This document shows positions 24,116 to 35,949 of a stretch of 64,000 bases of DNA, piece after piece. Position 1 is the first letter of the stretch. The number at the start of each line of letters is the position of its first letter. The translations under genes were made by a program, and so were the position numbers. The notes under the pieces are model-generated. The model saw only the letters and a list, made by a program, of their open reading frames with translations, was not told where the DNA came from and did no database searches. The DNA comes from Jaltomata sinuosa (Eukaryota > Streptophyta > Magnoliopsida > Solanales > Solanaceae): assembly GCA_003996215.1 (NCBI GenBank), contig QJPP01007218.1, positions 930,001-994,000 of the forward strand. The letters run 5' to 3'.

Positions 24116-27100
24116 ATGGGGATCATAGAGAGGATCAAAGAAATTGAATTCGAGATGGCTCGTACCCAGAAAAATAAAGCAACTGGTAACTTCCATAGTC
24201 ACATCACTAAAGACTTTATCTTTATGCCTACCTATAAGTTGTGCCTTATACTACCGACTTAGAATGTTTCACTTTGAAAGCTATAACTCAGACAAGAATT
24301 GGAATTACTGTTACTAAGCCCCCATTAGGCATCACCGTCAATGAATCCTCATCGCCACTCAGTCCTAGTGCATATCAATTAACATACACACTCAGAAAGC
24401 CTACTAAGGGTCTATTTAATATTGGTAGAATATAACATATAGGGATTTTAGTCCTACAAAGGAGACCATCTTCTTCATTGGGACATCACTGGATATTCAA
24501 AATTCAGAAACGAGATTTCAAAGCAGGAATGTCGTCAAAACAAGAGAACCCTTTATCATTTAGCACATGATTATATTTATTTCTGGTTCAACTATTTGTT
24601 ACATTTTTAGTCTTATAAATAAAAGAAAAGAGCTTAAGTTATGTGCTAGGACAATGTAAAGATTTTCTTACACTAGTCAGTATTGTCACGACCCGAGTCC
24701 ATGGCTCTTAGTGTCTGTTTCGGGTCTAGGCCGACACAAATTTGTCTTTTTGGGCTACGCCACATCGAGCCCCCAAAACGTGCATACCATGCGATCTTGA
24801 GTTATGCTTTATAAAACTCTTCACTTTCCTCTACGCGGGATTCGCCTAAGGTGTCATGTGCATCTTATCTTCACAAGCGTGTCAGCCTAGAAGCTTGCCC
24901 GTCCTCATCAGCCCGCCCTCCGTCAGTGGCGTCACAAGTATATATTTACCTATTATAGAAGGTTGCTTTCTGTTTCTTTAAGGTTATAAATTGATGTTTG
25001 TATCGAGAAGCACCTGTCGTTGCCTTTTAAGTGACATGATGGTGTAAATATCTTTTACACCGACAATGCATATAACTTGTGCTCAGAAGAAAATTATTTA
25101 TTACATTTCTTGGAGTCCCTTGGAGATTCATTCTTATGCTCTTAATTCCTTTGTGAACACCCCTCTGATTATTGAACTTTTCCCCAAAAATTTTCTTTAG
25201 AAGCTTGATAATCGACTTCAACTGTCTGATGCAGAATATCATTTGGGTCAGCTGAAGGCTAAGATAGCAAAGCTGAGGACACAATTGTTGGAGCCCGCCA
25301 AAGTATGTCTTTTTGGTATTTCAACTGTTAATTTGGAGGGGTCAATTTCCTGTTATCTTAGTCTCATGGAGTTCCCATGATATAATTGTGTGCTATATTA
25401 CCATTCAACAAAAATAGTTGCGCTGTAATAATTATTTTTCACTGGTGACCACCTTTTCTCGTGTTCTTGTCTTTTTCTGATTTGAGTAATAACTTCCTGA
25501 TTATGCTGGTAAACCAGGGTTCTAGTGGTGCTGGAGACGGTTTCGAAGTTACGAAATTTGGCCATGGACGTGTTGCACTAATAGGATTTCCAAGGTTTGT
25601 CATTTCCCTTTTTCGTGTTTTTTGGCTAGTCATACAAAGTTAAATTCTCATCAGGCAGAACAGTTTCCAAAGCATTTGATATACTCATAGTTCTGGATGG
25701 ATTGTGTAATTGAATCATTAATTGCTTTTGACCACTTCTTGTAGTTTTTGATTTCCATCCTTGCTTGATATATTTAACGTTGGTAACGTTAGTAATGGTT
25801 AGATCGACTTTGTTGTATGGGGCGGAGTGTTGACCAGTCAAGAACTCTCATGGCTAGAAGGTGAAAGTTGCGGAAATGAGGATGTTGAGATGGATGTGTG
25901 GACTAACTAGGAGAGATATGGCTAGAAAGGAAGATATTCAGGCCAAGTTGGAAGTGGTCTCCATGGCGGGCAAGATGCGGGAGGCGAGGCTGAGATGGTT
26001 CGGGCATTTCAAGAAGATGCACAGACGCTTCAATGAGGAGGTGTGAGAGGTTGAAACTGGAGGGCTTAAGGAGTGATAGAGGTAGCCGAAGAAGTGTTGG
26101 GGAGAGGTGATCAGGCAGGACATGGCAAGCGTGGGCATGACCCTTGGTAGGAGGTGTTGTCGAGAATTCGGGTAGAAGGCTATTCGTTGATAGTTTCGCG
26201 TCTTGTCTCTCTTGCTAGTTGTATTAGTATTATTTTCGTATTTCTCATTCTTAGTTTTCTATTACTACTTGTTGTCTCTTATGCCTCATTTTTCTTATTA
26301 TCCCGTTGTCTCCATAAATGCTGTGTTTTTGCTTTCCTTGAGCCGAGGGTCTATCGAAAACCTCTCTACCTACCAAGGTAGGGGCAAGGTCTGCGTACAC
26401 TCTACCCCAGACCCCACTTGTGGGACTATACTGTGTATATTGTTATTGTATTGTTGTCCTAAGAGAAAGTAAAAGCGCTTATTTTTCTTCATCAAAAAAG
26501 AAAAACGCTTATTTTTGGGATAAACTGCTTTTTTCAACTCCGGCTAAGAAGCTGAACAAAACAGCTTCTAGTACTACTAAAAGCACGTATCTCTTCACCA
26601 AAAAGCTTGGTCAAACATATTCATTATCTAAAATAAGTGTTTTTTTTGTATTTTGAAAAATAAGCACTTTTGACATTTCAAAAGCTTGTCCGGATAGGCT
26701 ATTAACCTTCTTTGGTTTTCTTTTTGATAGTGTGGGAAAGTCTACACTCCTTACAATGTTGACAGGAACTCATTCTGAAGCTGCATCATATGAGTTCACA
26801 ACACTTACTTGCATCCCTGGTATTATCCATTACAATGATACTAAAATTCAATTGCTCGATCTTCCGGGAATCATTGAAGGTGCATCTGAAGGCAAGGGGC
26901 GTGGTAGGCAGGTAAATTGAAGATGGCTTTAGCAATTTGACATTCAATGTATGTTGTATATTTGCTGGAGCTCTTGATTGCGATGACAACCTCTGAACAA
27001 TAGTCATTTTGAACAGGTCATAGCTGTTTCTAAATCAGCAGACATTGTATTAATGGTTCTTGATGCTTCAAAAGTAAGTGATAATAATTCATTTTTGATA

Positions 27101-30100
27101 ATTGTGCCTGTTGGGCTTCAAAAGTAAGTGATGGGTCGTATTTGTTTGGTTACAATTGCACCTCAGCTCTGCGCAAGCTCAGGCTGTACTAAATTAAGCT
27201 GCTCTGACTCTGAGCCCACCTCAATCCTTGAGGCAGAGTCGAGCTTGGGCTGAGTTGGCACATCCAGAATTGTAGGTGAAAGTGTCATAGTAATGAACCA
27301 AATAATTAAAAGAAATGAAGCCAGTCCGTCTCTCAGCTGGTGAACACGGGGGATGATCCCTTTATATTTGCTCTCACCTATTTTAAAAATAACCACGCAC
27401 ACCAATACAGAAAAAATCACAAACAAACATAATAGTATATGACCCAAAAAAACATAGTACGTGTTGGTCTTTGATCTCAGTGGTTAAGAATTAAGAGAAG
27501 AAACAGAAAAAGAAGGCACACATCGTACCAAAACCACAAAAAATGGAACATGATAAAAGAAGAGTACATTTAGGTTTCTTTTCTCATTTCTAGCGGTAAT
27601 CTTGAACAATATCAACGTTTCATTATATATTAAACCAAGTTTAGAATTAAGTTATCTCTTTGTTCAGACCTTCTGTTAGGTGATGCTTCCCTTCCCTCCC
27701 CCCCCCCCCCCCCCCCCCCCCCCCGATTCTCTCCGCTCTTAATTAAATATAAATAACAGAGTGAAGGCCATCGACAAATATTGACAAAGGAGCTGGAAGC
27801 GGTGGGCCTGCGATTAAACAAGCGACCTCCTCAGGTGATCCATTATGCTATGTTACTCATATTGCGATTCTGTGTCTTAGTTTCTGATAACATATATATT
27901 CCTTTGTCTCCTTTTCTCAATTATTTTTCTGTTTCCAAAGAGTTTCACATGTTTCTGGAAGATTCTCAATAATTAATTGATTATTCACACAACTAGCCTG
28001 CCACATTAGTATTGGATGATCTTATAGCAGGGACACTTTTATAGATCTAGGCTCCTTCCTGTTCTTCAATAGTTAGCTAGAAAATGTTCTTTTTCACAAT
28101 ATTTCTGTCTAGAAAAGACCTTTTCGTGGTCTTTAAAGTGTTAATTTAAAACCCATGCAGTCATTGCTTGTGCATCTTCTGATAGACAAGATTGAATGTC
28201 AGGGCTTAGCTTTAATTGTCCAATGGTTGCAGATATACTTCAAGAAGAAAAAGACTGGTGGAATTTCTTTCAACAGCACTCTGCAACTGACACATGTGGA
28301 TGAGAAGCTATGCTATCAAATTCTGCATGAATACAAGATCCACAATGCTGAGGTATTGTTGAATAACATGGCGATTATTGAAAAACTCCAGTTCGATTTT
28401 TTTTTTCTTCTGCTTTGTTTCCCTACCTTATAGTCTTTTTGTTCCCCTTTTTAGGTGTTATTTCGTGAAGATGCTACAGTAGATGACCTAATTGATGTTA
28501 TTGAGGGCAATCGTAAATACATGAAGTGCATATATGTCTACAACAAGATAGATGTTGTTGGTATTGATGATGTAGACAGATTAGCTCGACAGCCAAATTC
28601 CGTTGTCATCAGCTGCAACATGAAGGTATTTCAAATCAGAATTTGTGAGATTCATTTGACTGCTGATGAAATGAGCTATAGCACATTTTGGTGACCCAGA
28701 AAGCTCATTGCTCTATCTAATTTTGTGGCAAGGTGCTACTATTATTATAATTCATTGGTTTTTGACATTTACAAACATGTATAGTGAGACCGAGATCAAA
28801 TAACATGGTTTGAGTATTTTGGGTGCGCGTCCTATTGGAAAGTCATTGCAGCTCATGATATAATGTATACGAAATCTTTCTTTTGTGCGCCTCTGTAGAA
28901 TTTCCAAGACTTGGCTTGACAAGGAGACGTCTCTCTTACCTGTATAGTTTATCCTTCTGCAAATAATAAGAACACTTATTTTCCCAGGGTCACAAGATAC
29001 TCTCAAGTTGGTTCTTAATCTTGATGATGGTACAGAAAAAAAGATTTACTTTGTTTCCTTTTGCCAAATTTGGACATGATTTTGGAATTAGGGCCCTCTA
29101 CTTCTGATTTTTGAATATGGGCAAACGATCTGTTCATACTGACATGCTCTTCAGAAGTGTTCTTCCTTGTCTATATTGTTAATTTTGGCGTTTATTTTTC
29201 TGATACAGCTGAATCTGGACAGACTACTTGCAAAAATGTGGGAAGTGATGGGCCTTGTCAGAGTTTATACAAAGCCTCAAGGACAGCAGCCAGACTTCGC
29301 AGATCCTGTGGTCCTTTCTGCTGTATGTTATGTGACACATCATGTTTTAAGATTTTCTCTCTTGCCATGCGTGGTTACTCTAAAAATTTTATTCTCTGGT
29401 CATAGATTGGTGGAGATGGTCTTGTGTTAAAATAGTAATCCCCACCCCACACACACAGAGTTCCCCCCAGAAAAGAAAAGAGTCTTCTGCTCATTACTTT
29501 CCTCAAGTTGTGTTGATGCATCTTCTTTGTTGTTTATGGCTTTAGGATAGAGGTGGCTGTACAGTAGAAGATTTCTGTAATCACATACATCGAAGTCTTG
29601 TTAAGGATGTGAAGTATGTGCTGGCGTGGGGCACTAGTGCAAGGCACTACCCCCAGCATTGTGGCCTTGCGCATATGCTCGAGGATGAAGACGTGGTTCA
29701 GATTGTTAAGAAAAAGGTAAATGGTATCTGCTTGTTCTTTCACATTTTCTCTCCATCAGCAATGTTATCAGCTCTGGCATATCGAGCTATTTCTTCCAGC
29801 CATCACATTCACAAATCTTTAAGCTTCAGGATCATATGATGATTTGACATTTCTTCAGGCAACATGTTATCTGATGCAGTAGTTCTTTTCCTTTCAAATT
29901 CACTTTGAGCCTCAAAGCATTCTGTCAGCTAAAGCATAACATGCAATGCAATTAGTTTCTTTCTCGTCTAATTAAATAGGAACTTGTGTCACCACAGTAT
30001 GAGTGTTCTTATTTAACAAAGCACCCAGGATAGGGAAGTTAGGACAGCTAATGCTGAGCTGCTTATAGAGTTGTAGCTTGGTGTCAATGTCATCAAACTA

Positions 30101-30252
30101 GGTGCTCCAGAAAAAGTTGATGCATGTGATACTCAAAAACATATTATGTTATGCAGGAGAAGGAAGAGGGAGGTAGAGGCCGGTTCAAGTCGCATTCTAA
30201 TGTTCCTTCTCGTATATCTGACCGTGAAAAGAAGGCTCCACTGAAGACATAA
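24116..30252 (+). CDS. DRG1: Developmentally regulated GTP-binding protein 1 (DRG1), complete
   Basis: DRG1 is a cytoplasmic Obg-family GTPase associated with ribosomes and translation. Eleven coding exons: 24116-24185, 25235-25302, 25518-25594, 26731-26911, 27017-27073, 27760-27834, 28233-28352, 28455-28625, 29209-29322, 29546-29716 and 30157-30252. They total 1200 nt and 399 codons, the length I expect for plant DRG1. The protein starts MGIIERIKEIEFEMARTQKN. The G1 P-loop GFPSVGKST (residue about 70) is split across the exon pair ending 25594 and starting 26731. Other motifs are the switch-like SYEFTTLTCIPG, G3 DLPGIIEGASEGKGRGRQ and G4 NKID, followed by a TGS domain (GCTVEDFCNHIH...LEDEDVVQIVKKK). 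The basic C-terminal tail is GGRGRFKSHSN and ends APLKT. All borders are GT/AG. Introns hold a truncated LINE, a MITE-like repeat and a long C run, but the frame is intact. Confidence 0.97.
24685..24945. mobile_element. GC-rich repeat-like block in DRG1 intron, type unknown
   Basis: This segment is clearly GC-richer than the rest of the intron and starts with GTCACGACCCGAG, an end seen in several Solanaceae repeats. It looks like a transposon or LTR fragment, but I see no coding sequence or clear inverted ends. Confidence 0.35.
25795..26457 (+). mobile_element. 3' fragment of RTE LINE in DRG1 intron
   Basis: A 5'-truncated copy of the same LINE family as 4660-6600. It includes the last part of the ORF with blocks KVAEMRMLRWMCGLTRR and KMREARLRWFGH, plus an in-frame TGA replacing a TGG near 25831. 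The tail follows: GAGCCGAGGGTCTATCG, CTGCGTACACTCTACCCC and TTG-like repeats. It lies in sense orientation between the exons that together encode the P-loop. No clear target duplication was found. Confidence 0.92.
26465..26702. mobile_element. MITE-like repeat in DRG1 intron
   Basis: It contains two copies of AACGCTTATTTTT-like motifs on the left. Towards the right it carries AAAATAAGTG..AATAAGCACTTTTGAC and AAGCTTGTCCGGATAGGC, a pattern common to short palindromic Solanaceae repeats. Termini are not certain. Confidence 0.4.
27698..27724. repeat. Homopolymer run of 27 C in DRG1 intron
   Basis: An uninterrupted C run of 27 bases as given, preceded by a C/T-rich segment, ends 35 bases before the exon at 27760. 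The length may be inexact because such runs are hard to sequence. Confidence 0.9.
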
Positions 30253-30540
30253 TTGACCCAGATAATGGAACTGTTACTGAAGAATGAGCTATATAAATGA
30301 GAATAGCTGGAGTTCTCAAGTTTATGGAGAGGAATCTATTTCTCAGAAGCGGGTAGAAGATATCGGTGTTGTATTCTGTATTTTTTTTTTGGGTCATGTC
30401 ACTCTCTGCAGTGTGTAATATCTGGGCACATGCTTTCTTTCTCCAGATAATATTCACCTCTGCTAATTGTGTCAATGTGTTATAAGAAGTTTTGGTCTCA
30501 GTAACTGCAAGTTTGTTCATCATTGAAGAAGAGTGTTTTA
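30253..30540 (+). other. Probable DRG1 3' UTR
   Basis: Follows the TAA stop at 30250-30252. Contains T-rich and TGT-rich plant 3'-end-like sequence (around 30410-30490). The poly(A) site is not determined. Confidence 0.5.
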
Positions 30541-30704
30541 AATACTACATATGCTGATGTGGGTTAAGTTTTTCTTTTCTTTGGATTTGATAAACTTGGC
30601 GTTCTTATAAATTGGAAGAGTCCGAGTGCTATTTGTTCTCTCGGATAAAATTCACAAATAGCCATTTTTTTAGCCTCTGTAGACTGCAGTAGAAGAATAG
30701 TTAC

Positions 30705-30871
30705 TTTTTTTAGTTTCTCACCTGGTGTGTGGTACTCACATTGGTGGAGCCTGATTATATTCGGATTGCGTGTTGTAAGGCCCATTCTAGGGGCAGCACT
30801 CCCAACAAGATTTTTTTTATATTCAGGATTCAAACCCGAGACATTTGGTTCAGGGTGGAGTACCTTAGAAA
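30705..30871 (-). mobile_element. tRNA-derived SINE, minus strand, downstream of DRG1
   Basis: On the minus strand the 5' part has GGTACTCCACCCTGAACC and a box B-like GGGTTTGAATCCT. The body carries TCTTGTTGGGAGTGCTGCCC, a block common in Solanaceae SINEs, and the end is A-rich (T run at 30704-30711 on the plus strand). AATAGTTA occurs on both sides (30697-30704 and 30872-30879) as a likely target duplication. Confidence 0.6.
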
Positions 30872-31327
30872 AATAGTTATTGTCATGGAGTTTAATATTT
30901 CATAGTTGAAATTCTAGGAACATTATCATGGAGTTAACTTAATTTTATGACAATGATTATTTTTCAAAGATAATGTTAAAAAGTGGTCGATATAAAATTA
31001 CAGTCCAATGTCTTTATTTGTGTCATTTAGCTTTATGAATATGTATACACTGTATAAATAGTGTATATCATTGAAGTATATAGAAGTGTATATTTCGATC
31101 ATATTGATAAAATAGATGACCAAAGTATACATTTACTTAAATTTCCCAACTGGAGATGGATCTCAATTGCTAATGGGCCGAGCATCATATACTTCCCTCG
31201 AGGAAAGAAAATCATTTCGTTTTAACCCAATTATGAATACTAGAATGAACACATATGCTCTTCCCTTTGACTTCAAATTTATAATTTTAAGTGTTTTAAT
31301 AATATTTGTCAAGTGTTTGGCACATGA

Positions 31328-31450
31328 TAATAACAACAATAACATACCCATCATAATCCTACAAAATGGGGTCCGAAGAAGGTAGAGTGTACGCATACTT
31401 TATCTCTACCTCAGATGAGAGATTGTTTTCGATAAACCCTCGGCTCGGGG
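31328..31450 (-). mobile_element. RTE LINE / TS-SINE tail remnant
   Basis: Reverse-complemented, the block reads GAGCCGAGGGTTTATCG, then a CTCTACCTT-like piece and a GACCCCATTTTGTAGG-like piece, ending in TTG/TTA repeats. This is the diverged tail of the LINE at 4660-6600. Confidence 0.8.
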
Positions 31451-31589
31451 TGTTTGGCCCATGATGTTGATACAAATATATTTCAAGTTAAAGTATTTAT
31501 TTATACATTTACTTTTATATTCGTGTTGTTTTGTAATATCATATATGGCTCATAAAATATGAATGGTTTGATCTCAATTGCAGTTTCTT

Positions 31590-31828
31590 CATTATTTTCT
31601 TAGTTTCAATTTGTTTGTCTTACTTCCTTTGTTAGTTTGTTTAGAAAAAATGTCTTTTCTTTTTTGACAACTCTTTGATAATTTTTCACATGACATATTT
31701 AAGATTATAAGATATTTTGATACTTTCTAGTATCTTTAGTTTAAGATCACAAAATTTAAAAGTTTTTTTTGCTTTCTTAAATTTCGTGTCAAATCAAAAT
31801 CAGACAAATAAATTGAAACGGAGGGTGT
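31590..31828. mobile_element. Stowaway-like MITE, left end degraded
   Basis: The right end (AAATTGAAACGGAGGG) and the interior (ATCACAAAATT, AAATCAAAATCAGAC) match the Stowaway family seen better preserved at 39568-39814. Confidence 0.6.
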
Positions 31829-32063
31829 AAGTATTTTTCAAACGAACTGAACTTCTACAGTATCCTAACGCATAGGCAAGTGCGGCGAATCCAAGAAAGG
31901 GGCCTAACCAAACTCATGCCTAAAATTTAGTGTATAAAAAGTAAAAACAGTGAACAAACAATGAAACAAAGCTAACCAATGGAGTATTTCTTCCTTTTCA
32001 GTGATTATTTAGAGGGTCATGTGCTTTTGTGCATGTCAGGTAATTCTTTATATATATAATTTG

Positions 32064-32277
32064 GTGTCGTTTGATACACGAGATAAGATAATCAGGGATA
32101 TCCCGTATATCCTATGAAACTATTTTCCATATGGGAGAGTAATTTCACAATTTTAGTACAAATGATGGAATAAAATAGTCTTGAGATTAGCTAATATTTC
32201 ATACTAAACATTGAATAAAATTAATCCTAAATTTTATTACGAAATTATTATCCTTATCCCACGTGTCAAACGATCCG
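32064..32277. mobile_element. Palindromic MITE family G, copy 1
   Basis: Left end GTGTCGTTTGATACACG and right end, reverse-complemented, GATCGTTTGACACGTGGG form inverted repeats with GATAAG next to them. The interior GAATGATGGAATAAAATAGTC... is shared with 37614-37811. Confidence 0.75.
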
Positions 32278-33494
32278 TGTCAATAGTATCATTAGTATGT
32301 GGGGATCACTTTAGGTTGCTGAGGAAGTGGTTAACGTCCAATCATTCTTGTCTAGTCTCCATCCCAATTCTTAGTGCCATCCCTTTTAGATTTTTGAGTA
32401 GGGTTTCACTTTCCCACACTTAATTATCGATCGTTACGGATCGACTCCTTCTTTTAAGTATTAAACTTGATTATAAACTATTTTATGAATTTGTATGTGA
32501 TAAAAATAGGGTCTCGGGGCCAATATAAACACAATGATAATGAAGCTGTCACTAATCAGCCTCGAAATCTATATCAATGTTCAGTCACGTAACACTACTC
32601 GAGTACTATTCAAAATAGATCTTGCTCTATCTAAATAAACTCTTGCACTAGCATATACTTGTAACTTGCATCTCATATGTGAGGTCTCATCCATATACAC
32701 CCTATGGCTAAGTACCTGTTGTTTTTTTTCAAAAAAAAACATTTTTAGGTCATTATTCTAAAAGTAATTAGAGGTTTCTTGTCTAGCAATTCAAATGTTG
32801 CATTAATTATTTTCCTCAACTCCTCCAACCAAAAACATTGTACAATACTTATTTTATGTTAAAATTAATTATTTTTCTTTAATGTCTTGTTGCTTAGTAC
32901 GTAGGAGTACTAGACTAGAAAAATAGTTAGGTGGGAATTATCAAGTTACATAGGCCGAATTTTTAGGTAAAAGTAAATGTTGGAGTTACGAGTTTTGAAT
33001 TATTAAAAAGTTGACCATTAAAAGTACCTACTCTATTTATTTGGTAAGGAAGATAAATGACTTTCATGGTTACTTTTGCAATTACTAGATATTTGGTACA
33101 AGTTCAGTACGTAATTATTTTATTCAATGAATATATGACATAGAGAATTATTAGTCCCATCAAAATCATATCAAAGTTAGTGGAACTCATTCATACAACA
33201 TTTAAATTACTACTACTAGCTACTACAATTTAGTTATGTTTAATACTGTAGTACGTTACCATCATAATCACTAGAAAGAAATGAAATAAAATAAAATAAA
33301 ATAAAATCAAACTAGCCATCATCATAATATAAATGGGAATATAATATATTGTGATGACTCTAAACCCTAAGTTGCATGGGCAATAGGGTAAGCTAAGCTA
33401 GTAGAGAAGTAACTAGTGGGACACTCGATATTATTCTGTTCTATTGTGAGAAAAGCCTTATCTCTTCATCACAGAAATAAAGTTAAATGCTTTA

Positions 33495-33523
33495 ACATAT
33501 TATTATTATTATTATTATTATTG
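33495..33523. repeat. ATT trinucleotide microsatellite
   Basis: About nine uninterrupted ATT units. Confidence 0.9.
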
Positions 33524-34146
33524 AAGTAGATGAGGAATATTTCCTAAAATGATAATTCAAAAATACATTAGAGTATAAGACAGCTTTAACTAGTAATATG
33601 TCAAATCAAGTTTGAAATAATATAAAAACAAAGAAGCGTCTTTTTTTAGAAGGATCAAGGATATATTAATGTAAGATATCGTCGTTATTCCTGACTCAAC
33701 CCCAAAAGTGAACTCATAAATGAAGGTTTATTCAAGTTCATATAAGAAGATCAGTAGTTCATTTTCGATCAATGTGGGAGTCTAACCCAAATATGTCATG
33801 TATGCCCATATCGCCAATTGGAACATGAACAATATAACATGCAAACAAGGACGAACCTAGCTTTATACTTTATAGTATATCATCAAGTGTTGATATTGTC
33901 TGTTTTGAGCCAAATCCTATAATTTTTCTCAAAAAATCTTACACTATTAAGAATATCTAATACTTTATTATAAACAGCTTACTTTTCTTTTCGACTATCA
34001 ATATCAGGACTTTGTTCACATACACCCAGGCATGGAAGACAGGAGTAAGTAGTCTTTTCCTTTGTTAGAAATGGACTGCCAGGTTCAGGGGAAATATTGG
34101 GTACGCCATTGCGAATCCGCCCGCTAAACATGGCAATTCGTTGAGG

Positions 34147-34296
34147 CAGAGGCGGAGCCAGGATTTTCACTAAGAGAGTTCAGCATCTATTATTTATACA
34201 TAAAAAATAATCTTAACCATATATAAATAGTATAATTTTTCGCCGAAGGGAGTTCGAATGAACCCGACCCCTTGCAAAAGGCTAGCTCTGCCACTG
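34147..34296. mobile_element. Short hAT MITE family S, copy 1 (150 bp)
   Basis: Termini are CAGAGGCGGAGCCAG on the left and, reverse-complemented, CAGTGGCAGAGCTAG on the right. A perfect 8-bp duplication, CGTTGAGG, lies at 34139-34146 and 34297-34304. The interior is non-coding and contains a TTCGCCGAAGGGAGTTCG block. Confidence 0.92.
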
Positions 34297-34444
34297 CGTT
34301 GAGGTAAGAGTTTTTTCCTATTTTCACTAGGAAAATCATTTTCTTAAAAAAAAAATTCTCCAAAACATGAAAAAAAAAATAAAAAAATGTTTTCCTCTGT
34401 ATCGAACACACCCTGAGAGTAGTTGAGCAGTTGCACAAAATCAA

Positions 34445-34690
34445 CGATAGAGAATTGTTGATAGATTCATATACCCACCATGCATGCATTAAGTCAGTCA
34501 GTGAGATTAATTATGAATTAAATGCATCTCTCTATTGTCAATTTCTTAATCCAAACGTGTGATTGTTATTCACAAATTAATTTGGTTGCCTTCTCAATTA
34601 CAAACAGTTGACACATTAGACTGCGACAGGACACACCAGTAACACTAGACAAGCAGACAATAGAAATTAGCACCAAAAGGATTTAAAAAT
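34445..34690. repeat. Local segmental duplication D, copy 1
   Basis: Shares a colinear series of blocks with 35950-36425, including TTGATAGATTCA, GAATTAAATGCAT/GCATTAAATGCAT, CAAACGTGTGA, GGTTGCCTTCTCAA and GACAAGCAGACAATA. There are many small differences, so it is an old duplication. Confidence 0.85.
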
Positions 34691-35289
34691 ATTGGTAAAT
34701 ATTTTGAGGATTTTAAGTTTACGAGTTTTGAATTTTAGATAAGAATAACGACTAGATTCAAAATAGATAATTTATATATATTAAGTGAAATAAACATACG
34801 AAACCAACTTTCTTTTATGACAAAATAAACCAAGCCTAAGCGATCACGACATCTTGTTGATATTGATTGAGTTGGAGGAACTTTCGCTGACTGAATCCAT
34901 CCATAAACCTAGACCGCGGTAACCTTCGTAACCAAAGCGTCACGGCAACATCCAAAGGTGACCTTTGGGTTCTTAAGTAGGGGGGCAAGGAGGAGCACGT
35001 AGGAATGCCGACCACTACATACTTTTAGTAAACGTATATAAGCAGCTCTTTAGTGTATAAGCAATTCTTTAGTGGTCGCACCGAAAGTACGGTGGAGGTT
35101 GGTTGAAGATGATCTTACGCGGCGTTCAGAACCAGTCTTGAAGTGAATGAATTATAAAGAAGTAAGGAAATGAGACGACTCTTTCTTGAACTATATCATA
35201 AACAGATCTTCCCCTCCACACCAATCACGAGTTTTTCTCTCTCAATTCGAAAATCCAGGATTTGAATTGATGTCCTCACATTGATTCCT

Positions 35290-35521
35290 TCTAAATTGCA
35301 TTGATTTATCCTAAAGATTTCATTTCAATTGGAATTTGATTATTCACCATGTACGAAGATCCCCGCTAAGTATCCATGGCTGAATGGTTAAAGCGCTCAA
35401 CTCATAATTGGCGAATTCGCAGGTTCAATTCCTACTCGATGCACGCCAATGGGACCCTCCAATAAGTCTATTGGAATTGACTCTATATCAATGGAATCTC
35501 ATCATCCATACATAACGAATT
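35290..35521 (+). mobile_element. Plastid DNA insertion (NUPT) around trnI-CAU
   Basis: The segment matches what I remember of the inverted-repeat region between rpl23 and ycf2: CCTAAAGATTTCATTTCAAT, then TTCACCATGTACGA.GATCCCC, the tRNA, and GACCCTCCAATAAGTCTATT to CATACATAACGAATT. It carries several substitutions relative to the plastid sequence, so it is not a recent transfer. The left border is approximate. Confidence 0.85.
35370..35443 (+). tRNA. trnI-CAU: Plastid-derived trnI-CAU copy, degraded
   Basis: The 74-nt tRNA has the CTCATAA anticodon loop (CAU) and the GGTTCAATTCC T-arm. In the organelle the CAU anticodon is modified to read isoleucine AUA. Changes from the plastid gene that I can recognise include the acceptor stem (GTATCCA with TCGATGC, giving mismatches) and a C-to-T in the anticodon stem. 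It is most likely non-functional in the nucleus. Confidence 0.85.
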
Positions 35522-35949
35522 GATGAATCTGTTAACACAAATACAAAATTTGAGCTAGAACTGTTGAATCCTATCGAACTTCACGAATTGTTAGTTTGGT
35601 CCAAAAGACTCCGTGAATTTATCTATCTATCTACGCTATTATCGAATTCAAAAGTGTGCCTACCAGTGTAAACTTATGTTATGCCTTATAAAGTTATTCA
35701 TCTTCCTCTCAGATTCCGATATCGGAGTCCCATAAGATATCATTTGCACCCATCACTACTAAAAAACAGGTGTTTCTCGACTGACATAAGATATTATTTG
35801 CACTCCTAACTACTAACTTTCTCTTTACCTGTATTTTTACAAGAGGTTATTTTCATAGCTCAAACTCATGACCTTCTGATCACATGATCATATATAGCAA
35901 CTTTGCAAGTTACGCCAAAACTTCCCTTCAAAAACATCAACAACATCAA

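Noticed and set aside
35370..35443. Functional nuclear tRNA
   Set aside because: The flanks are plastid DNA and the acceptor stem has mismatches, so it is a transferred organelle copy.
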